A stretch of 16,500 nt of DNA, taken from positions 1 through 16,500 of the forward strand of contig JAEVZU010000233.1 of the NCBI GenBank assembly GCA_023392075.1, given 5' to 3'. Made by a program: the position numbers and the translations under genes. Origin of the DNA: Bacillota bacterium. GTDB taxonomy: Bacteria; Bacillota; Clostridia; Acetivibrionales; DSM-1351. Position 1 is the stretch's first letter. Each line of letters starts with the position of its first letter. The notes beneath the pieces are model-generated. The model was not told the DNA's origin. It saw only the letters and a list, made by a program, of their open reading frames with translations, and ran no database searches. Positions 13,858 to 16,500 of the stretch are shown here, one piece after another.

Positions 13858-14363
13858 TTATTTTAATTGTGGTATCCATGAGACGATAGCTATGCAGCTT
13901 AAAACCGCCCCAATTGATAGTGTTCCGACCCAGTCCACCCGTTCAGGAAAATCCTTTTTAATAAGGCTTAGAATCAGCACATTGCATATAGAAATTGCTA
14001 ATCCCAGTATCGCTGTGCCAACAAATAACCCTATACTGCCAGATGAAGAGCGCAAAACAATACCCAGTGTAAGTAACACAACAGCCCAAAACAATACCGG
14101 TCTGGTTCCAAATTTACATGCCAGTACAGGAGCAAAAGGTGAAAACAAAGCAAATGCAAATAATGGAAGGGTAGTAATCATGCCAGCCAATGTATTTGAA
14201 ATGTGTAAGCTATCCCGGATAAGACTGACTAAGGTCCAACTGATGTTAAGGGTGCTCTTAAATTAGCTGAAATAAAAATAATTCCGATTATTAGCATAAT
14301 TGATGTCGTTTTTATTGAATGTGAATATAAGTTCTTATTCTGTTTGTTGTTTGTTTGATTCAT
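13858..14363 (-). pseudogene. Decayed CynX/NimT-type MFS transporter
   Basis: These are remains of a CynX-like major facilitator transporter, normally about 400 residues. From the ATG at 14363 (AAGGAG upstream) the frame reads MNQTNNK...ISANLRAPLTSVGP and then hits TAG. The next frame continues the expected protein (LVSLIRDSLHISNTLAGMIT). One base is therefore missing between 14232 and 14233. The downstream part runs through helices three and four to DFPERV. It then jumps to DWVGTLSIGAVLSCIAIVSW, which looks like the family's later sixth-helix region (usually GWR...W.PQ), and stops at IPQLK. That implies an internal deletion near 13930-13942 and loss of the C-terminal half. The regulator gene ends 37 bp upstream, so this was probably its target transporter. 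It cannot make a working carrier. Confidence 0.82.
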
Positions 14364-14399
14364 TGTGTATATTTCTCCTTAGAATTTCGTTCTCTACTT

Positions 14400-15116
14400 T
14401 TATTCATTCATCATCGCACGCAAGTATTTTTTGGCAGAGTTTAAATATTGATTGACATTTTCTAAAGCAAGTTGGGGGGTTCCTGCCTGAATTGCCTGAA
14501 AGAGCTCGGTGTGAATCTCAGTTTCCCAATTAACCGGATGTTTAGCTTGCATCATTCCATCAATAGAGTATTGTAGAGCGTCTGTGATATGTTCGTATAG
14601 CTCTATAAACATTTTATTGTGTGTAGCCCTTACAACGGATTTATGAAAAGTAATGTCCGCTTTGATTAATTGGAATGAATCATTATTTTTAGCTGCTATT
14701 TTGCAGTCATTAAGGCAGCTTGCCATTTGCTCTAAGTCCTCTGCTGTTCTTCTCTCAGCAGCGAGTTGGGCTGCTTCGCGCTCAAAGCTTAAACGGACTT
14801 CCAATGTTTCCAAAAGATCATTTTTTTTGATTTTCTTTTCTAATGCCAGTGCCAAATTACTATCGGACTTTACAGTAGTACCGATACCTTGTCGAGTTTC
14901 GAGTAACCCAACATGAACTAAGGATTGTATCCCCTCTCTTAATGTGTTTCTGCTCACTTCGAACAGTTCCATTAATTCCGGTTCCGTAGGAATTTTTTCT
15001 CCAACCTTCCACTGACCGTTTTCTATCATTTGTTCGATTTGGGAAGTAACTTGACCGGCTAAAGTTGATCGGTTTGCTTTTTGGATTGATATATTATAGT
15101 TTTCTTCTTTAATCAT
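14400..15116 (-). CDS. GntR/FadR-family transcriptional regulator (FCD domain)
   Basis: This 238-residue DNA-binding regulator has a winged helix-turn-helix at about 15-82 (PTEPELMELFEVSRNTLREG, then IQSLVHVGLLETRQGIGTTV). An all-helical FCD ligand domain covers about 100-225, where D154, H158 and H202 are candidate metal or ligand residues. FadR-type FCD regulators usually sense small carboxylates. The ATG at 15116 has GGAGG 13 bases upstream, which is long; a start at 15140 has no ribosome binding site but would place GGAGG inside the gene. The transporter remnant follows in the same direction, 37 bp away, an arrangement common for CynX-type carriers. With that target broken, the regulator may now be autoregulatory only, or control genes elsewhere. 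Confidence 0.88.
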   Translation of the reverse strand: MIKEENYNISIQKANRSTLAGQVTSQIEQMIENGQWKVGEKIPTEPELMELFEVSRNTLREGIQSLVHVGLLETRQGIGTTVKSDSNLALALEKKIKKNDLLETLEVRLSFEREAAQLAAERRTAEDLEQMASCLNDCKIAAKNNDSFQLIKADITFHKSVVRATHNKMFIELYEHITDALQYSIDGMMQAKHPVNWETEIHTELFQAIQAGTPQLALENVNQYLNSAKKYLRAMMNE

Positions 15117-15158
15117 AAGATTGTATAATCCTCCTTTCATAATAACGACTACGCTTTA

Positions 15159-15174
15159 TGGTTCATCGACACCA
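15159..15174. promoter_or_regulatory. Candidate operator upstream of the GntR-type regulator
   Basis: TGGT (15159-15162) and ACCA (15171-15174) form an inverted repeat with an 8-base gap. FadR-type sites often contain TGGT/ACCA half-sites but usually with shorter spacing, so this is tentative. Confidence 0.25.
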
Positions 15175-15191
15175 AATGATACCTTCATTTC

Positions 15192-15239
15192 CATAAAAGT
15201 AAAAAGAACATGGACAGATGAAAAACTGACCATGTTCTC
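15192..15239 (-). terminator. Terminator downstream of the cysteine-rich protein gene
   Basis: The stem AGAACATGG (15206-15214) and CCATGTTCT (15231-15239), extended inward by CAG/CTG, is followed on the minus strand by TTTTTACTTTTATGG. It lies about 100 bp after the stop codon at 15340. Confidence 0.7.
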
Positions 15240-15339
15240 TCTGCTGTACAGGCGAAAATACATATTCCCGACTCAGCGGAACATAGAAAATACGTTACCC
15301 ACTTGAGATTGGACCAGAGCATCTTGCTGCGTACTATGT

Positions 15340-15585
15340 TTAATTTTCGTTTGTTTGGTCCTTCTTCTGATTATATTCTTCTTTATGCTTATGAAAGAAA
15401 TCAGAGAAGTTCTCATACGTAAATTTTTTGTAACCACTGAGATCATCAGAAATTTGTAACCAGAAGCAAGCTGGAACTTCACCAGTCCTAAGATTCTTTT
15501 TAATACATAAGTCGCATCCCTCTGAGTGATTGAGTGGATGGTTTTTACAGCCTGTAACTATGCAAGTACAAAAATGCTTATCCAT
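15340..15585 (-). CDS. Small cysteine-rich protein (DUF6485-like, tentative)
   Basis: This 81-residue soluble protein has six cysteines in the first 40 residues (HFCTCIVTGCKNH, GCDLCIKKN, VPACFWLQ), followed by a charged helical tail rich in Lys, Glu and Asn. The pattern C-x-C-x4-C...C-x2-C...C suggests a zinc or other metal site. It recalls small clostridial proteins of the DUF6485 type (ending ...GELPACF), though I am not certain of the family. GGAGG lies 6 bases before the ATG, and a consensus promoter (15769-15797) and terminator (15192-15239) bracket it, so it is a genuine single-gene transcription unit. There is no signal peptide. Its role is unknown. Confidence 0.8.
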   Translation of the reverse strand: MDKHFCTCIVTGCKNHPLNHSEGCDLCIKKNLRTGEVPACFWLQISDDLSGYKKFTYENFSDFFHKHKEEYNQKKDQTNEN

Positions 15586-15598
15586 GTTCTACCTCCTG

Positions 15599-15637
15599 TT
15601 ATTTTAACTTTTGCGTACATTTACATTTCCTCTTCAT
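15599..15637 (-). CDS. Possible 12-codon leader peptide, Cys-x-Cys
   Basis: In the mRNA leader of the cysteine-rich gene, an ATG at 15637 starts MKRKCKCTQKLK and stops at 15599-15601, four bases before the AGGAGG used by the main gene. A GGAGG lies 13 bases upstream of this ATG, a weak match. Two cysteine codons ahead of a cysteine-rich gene suggest a possible leader, but so short a frame could be chance. Confidence 0.25.
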   Translation of the reverse strand: MKRKCKCTQKLK

Positions 15638-15768
15638 CGTTTACTGGTTCCCTCCATATAGCAGGGCCTTTTTAGGCTGTATTGATTTTTAGCCAATAGA
15701 ATCTGATTTTTTATAGTAGGTTACATCAATCGTAGGATGAATGGATGATGGAATGTCTATAAAAATAA

Positions 15769-15797
15769 ATTATAGCATCCTTATTGTAATTTTTCAA
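15769..15797 (-). promoter_or_regulatory. Promoter of the cysteine-rich protein gene
   Basis: On the minus strand, TTGAAA (15797-15792), 17 bases, then consensus TATAAT (15774-15769). It implies an unusually long leader of about 175 bases before the ATG at 15585. Confidence 0.8.
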
Positions 15798-15822
15798 ATC
15801 AATTTGTTGAATTGCAAATTTT

Positions 15823-15963
15823 CTAATTCCACCAGTTAGGCAAACTGCTAAATGAAGTCGCCAAAACTACCATACCAATAAAGGAATATAAAAAACCAAA
15901 TAAACCCAAGGGAGAGAGTGTTCGGTTTTCGCGCAGTCTGATATTGGCCCGAAGTACAGCTAT
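15823..15963 (-). other. Short open frame, possible fragment of a membrane protein
   Basis: The minus-strand frame encodes a hydrophobic segment (LGLFGFLYSFIGMVVLATSF) and ends SSLPNWWN. An ATG exists at 16026, but that frame reads straight through the terminator at 15963-16004, and no ribosome binding site is seen. It may be the degraded 3' end of a membrane protein gene, or chance. I do not recognise it. Confidence 0.25.
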
Positions 15964-16004
15964 CCAAAACAAAAATACCGCCCCTTTGTCCTCATGGGCG
16001 GTAT
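15963..16004 (-). terminator. Intrinsic terminator, probably of the mgsA transcript
   Basis: The stem ATACCGCCC (15975-15983) and GGGCGGTAT (15996-16004) is followed on the minus strand by TTTTTGTTTTGG. The only coding sequence upstream on that strand is mgsA, ending about 290 bp away, with family 2 copy D in between. Confidence 0.85.
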
Positions 16005-16294
16005 CCTGTGTAATGTGATAGCTCATATTTTATTTTTGCCTTATATCGGGCTTGTCTTGCAGTTTCCTAATATAAAAGGCCCCACCCGATGGTCGAGTCG
16101 CTGCGACGGCTATAAAATACTTGTTTTGAACCCTACCATTTCAAGTAAGCGCTTTGTGTGCAATCCATTGCTTGAAGTTAGTATGGAAGTACCGGTATGC
16201 CCAACAACACTTTTACAGGTAAAATTGAGCAGCTATTTATGTGTGTTGTACCCAAGTACTGTAAACTACAAATTCCAACAACTGTTTTGTTTAT
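16005..16294. other. Intergenic region downstream of mgsA
   Basis: No gene is seen; plus-strand frames here are antisense to mgsA and have no ribosome binding site. It contains family 2 copy D and a loose inverted repeat ACAACAC...GTGTTGT between about 16202 and 16249. Confidence 0.5.
16137..16200 (-). repeat. Family 2 dispersed repeat, copy D (inverted)
   Basis: On the minus strand it reads GCATACCGGTACTTCCATAC, TAACTTCAAGCAATGGATTG and CACACAAAGCGCTTACTTGA. It matches copy B closely (ACTTCC, ACTAACTT, CAATGG, CACAAAGCGCTT) but in the opposite orientation to copies A, B and C. Confidence 0.65.
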
Positions 16295-16500
16295 TTAATA
16301 ACCCCCGAAATGTTCTTTTCTTATCCTGCTGTAATAATCAACAACATTTCTTTCATATTCGCTTTCCATCAGTTCCGATGACAAAAGGAAATCAGCGGTG
16401 GACTGGTTCATGGCCACAGGTATATCATAGAGAACGGCTATTCTCAGCAATGCCTTGACATCGGGGTCATGGGGCTGTGAAGTGAGCGGATCCCAGAAGA
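16295..16500 (-). CDS. mgsA: Methylglyoxal synthase, C-terminal part (partial at window edge)
   Basis: The last 67 residues of methylglyoxal synthase, which converts dihydroxyacetone phosphate to methylglyoxal and phosphate in the cytosol (EC 4.2.3.3). The visible part begins FWDPLTSQPHDPDVKALLRI, the most conserved block of the family. It includes the aspartate of WDPL and the His and Asp of QPHDPD, equivalent to E. coli Asp91, His98 and Asp101. It continues with AVLYDIPVAMNQSTADFLLS. A family-typical asparagine-serine (NxST) loop is present. The C-terminus SEYERNVVDYYSRIRKEHFG is a normal short extension. The N-terminal two-thirds lies beyond the right edge. The stop codon is TAA at 16295-16297. 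Confidence 0.95.
   Translation of the reverse strand, partial: FWDPLTSQPHDPDVKALLRIAVLYDIPVAMNQSTADFLLSSELMESEYERNVVDYYSRIRKEHFGGY

Noticed and set aside
16080..16140. tRNA-like segment (GGTCGAGTCGC... TTTTGAACCCTACCA)
   Set aside because: The apparent T-arm and CCA do not come with a cloverleaf of proper arm lengths or an anticodon stem.
15994..16458. A 154-residue plus-strand frame at the right edge
   Set aside because: It runs antisense through the mgsA coding region, has no ribosome binding site and an unlikely Cys/Phe-rich composition.

Overview
The window looks like a chromosomal segment of a low-to-mid GC, Gram-positive, anaerobic Clostridia member, perhaps an Acetivibrio/Ruminiclostridium-type bacterium. 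The evidence is an S-layer-homology protein, a tetrahydrofolate (THF) riboswitch controlling a FolT-type ECF transporter, strong GGAGG ribosome binding sites, TTG starts and clostridial-type promoters. The genus is an inference. Almost every gene lies on the minus strand.

Layout: 1-391 holds two tandem copies of a structured repeat (family 1). They run into the 3' end of a YesM-type sensor kinase (346-2184, minus). A divergent gene of unknown function (2372-2962, plus) follows. Next come a fold-back palindrome, a DUF4097-type lipoprotein and folT with its THF riboswitch (3037-5009, minus). A small Thr/Pro-rich lipoprotein lies at 5310-5576. A MacAB-like export operon spans about 12066 to 5663, in the order adaptor, family 1 repeats, ABC ATPase, FtsX-type permease and SLH-domain surface protein, and ends at a clear terminator. 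A phenylacetate-CoA-ligase-like gene (12373-13614) has its own promoter and terminator. The 13.8-15.8 kb segment looks accessory: a FadR/GntR regulator, a decayed CynX-type transporter and a small cysteine-rich protein. The right edge carries the C-terminus of methylglyoxal synthase (mgsA).

The most interesting feature is the family 1 repeat. Each unit starts and ends with TAACCTCC, the complement of a Shine-Dalgarno sequence. Read on the minus strand, the sense of the flanking genes, its first module can fold as a three-way junction. The 8-bp closing helix of that junction contains the GGAGG that serves as ribosome binding site of the downstream ABC ATPase gene. One hairpin shows compensatory base changes between copies. 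The pair near position 1 has added about 12 codons to the kinase C-terminus. These may be ribosome-binding-site-seeking mobile RNA elements or translational control elements.

A second, shorter dispersed repeat (family 2) occurs four times in intergenic DNA. Two of its copies, in opposite orientation, flank the accessory 13.8-16.1 kb segment.
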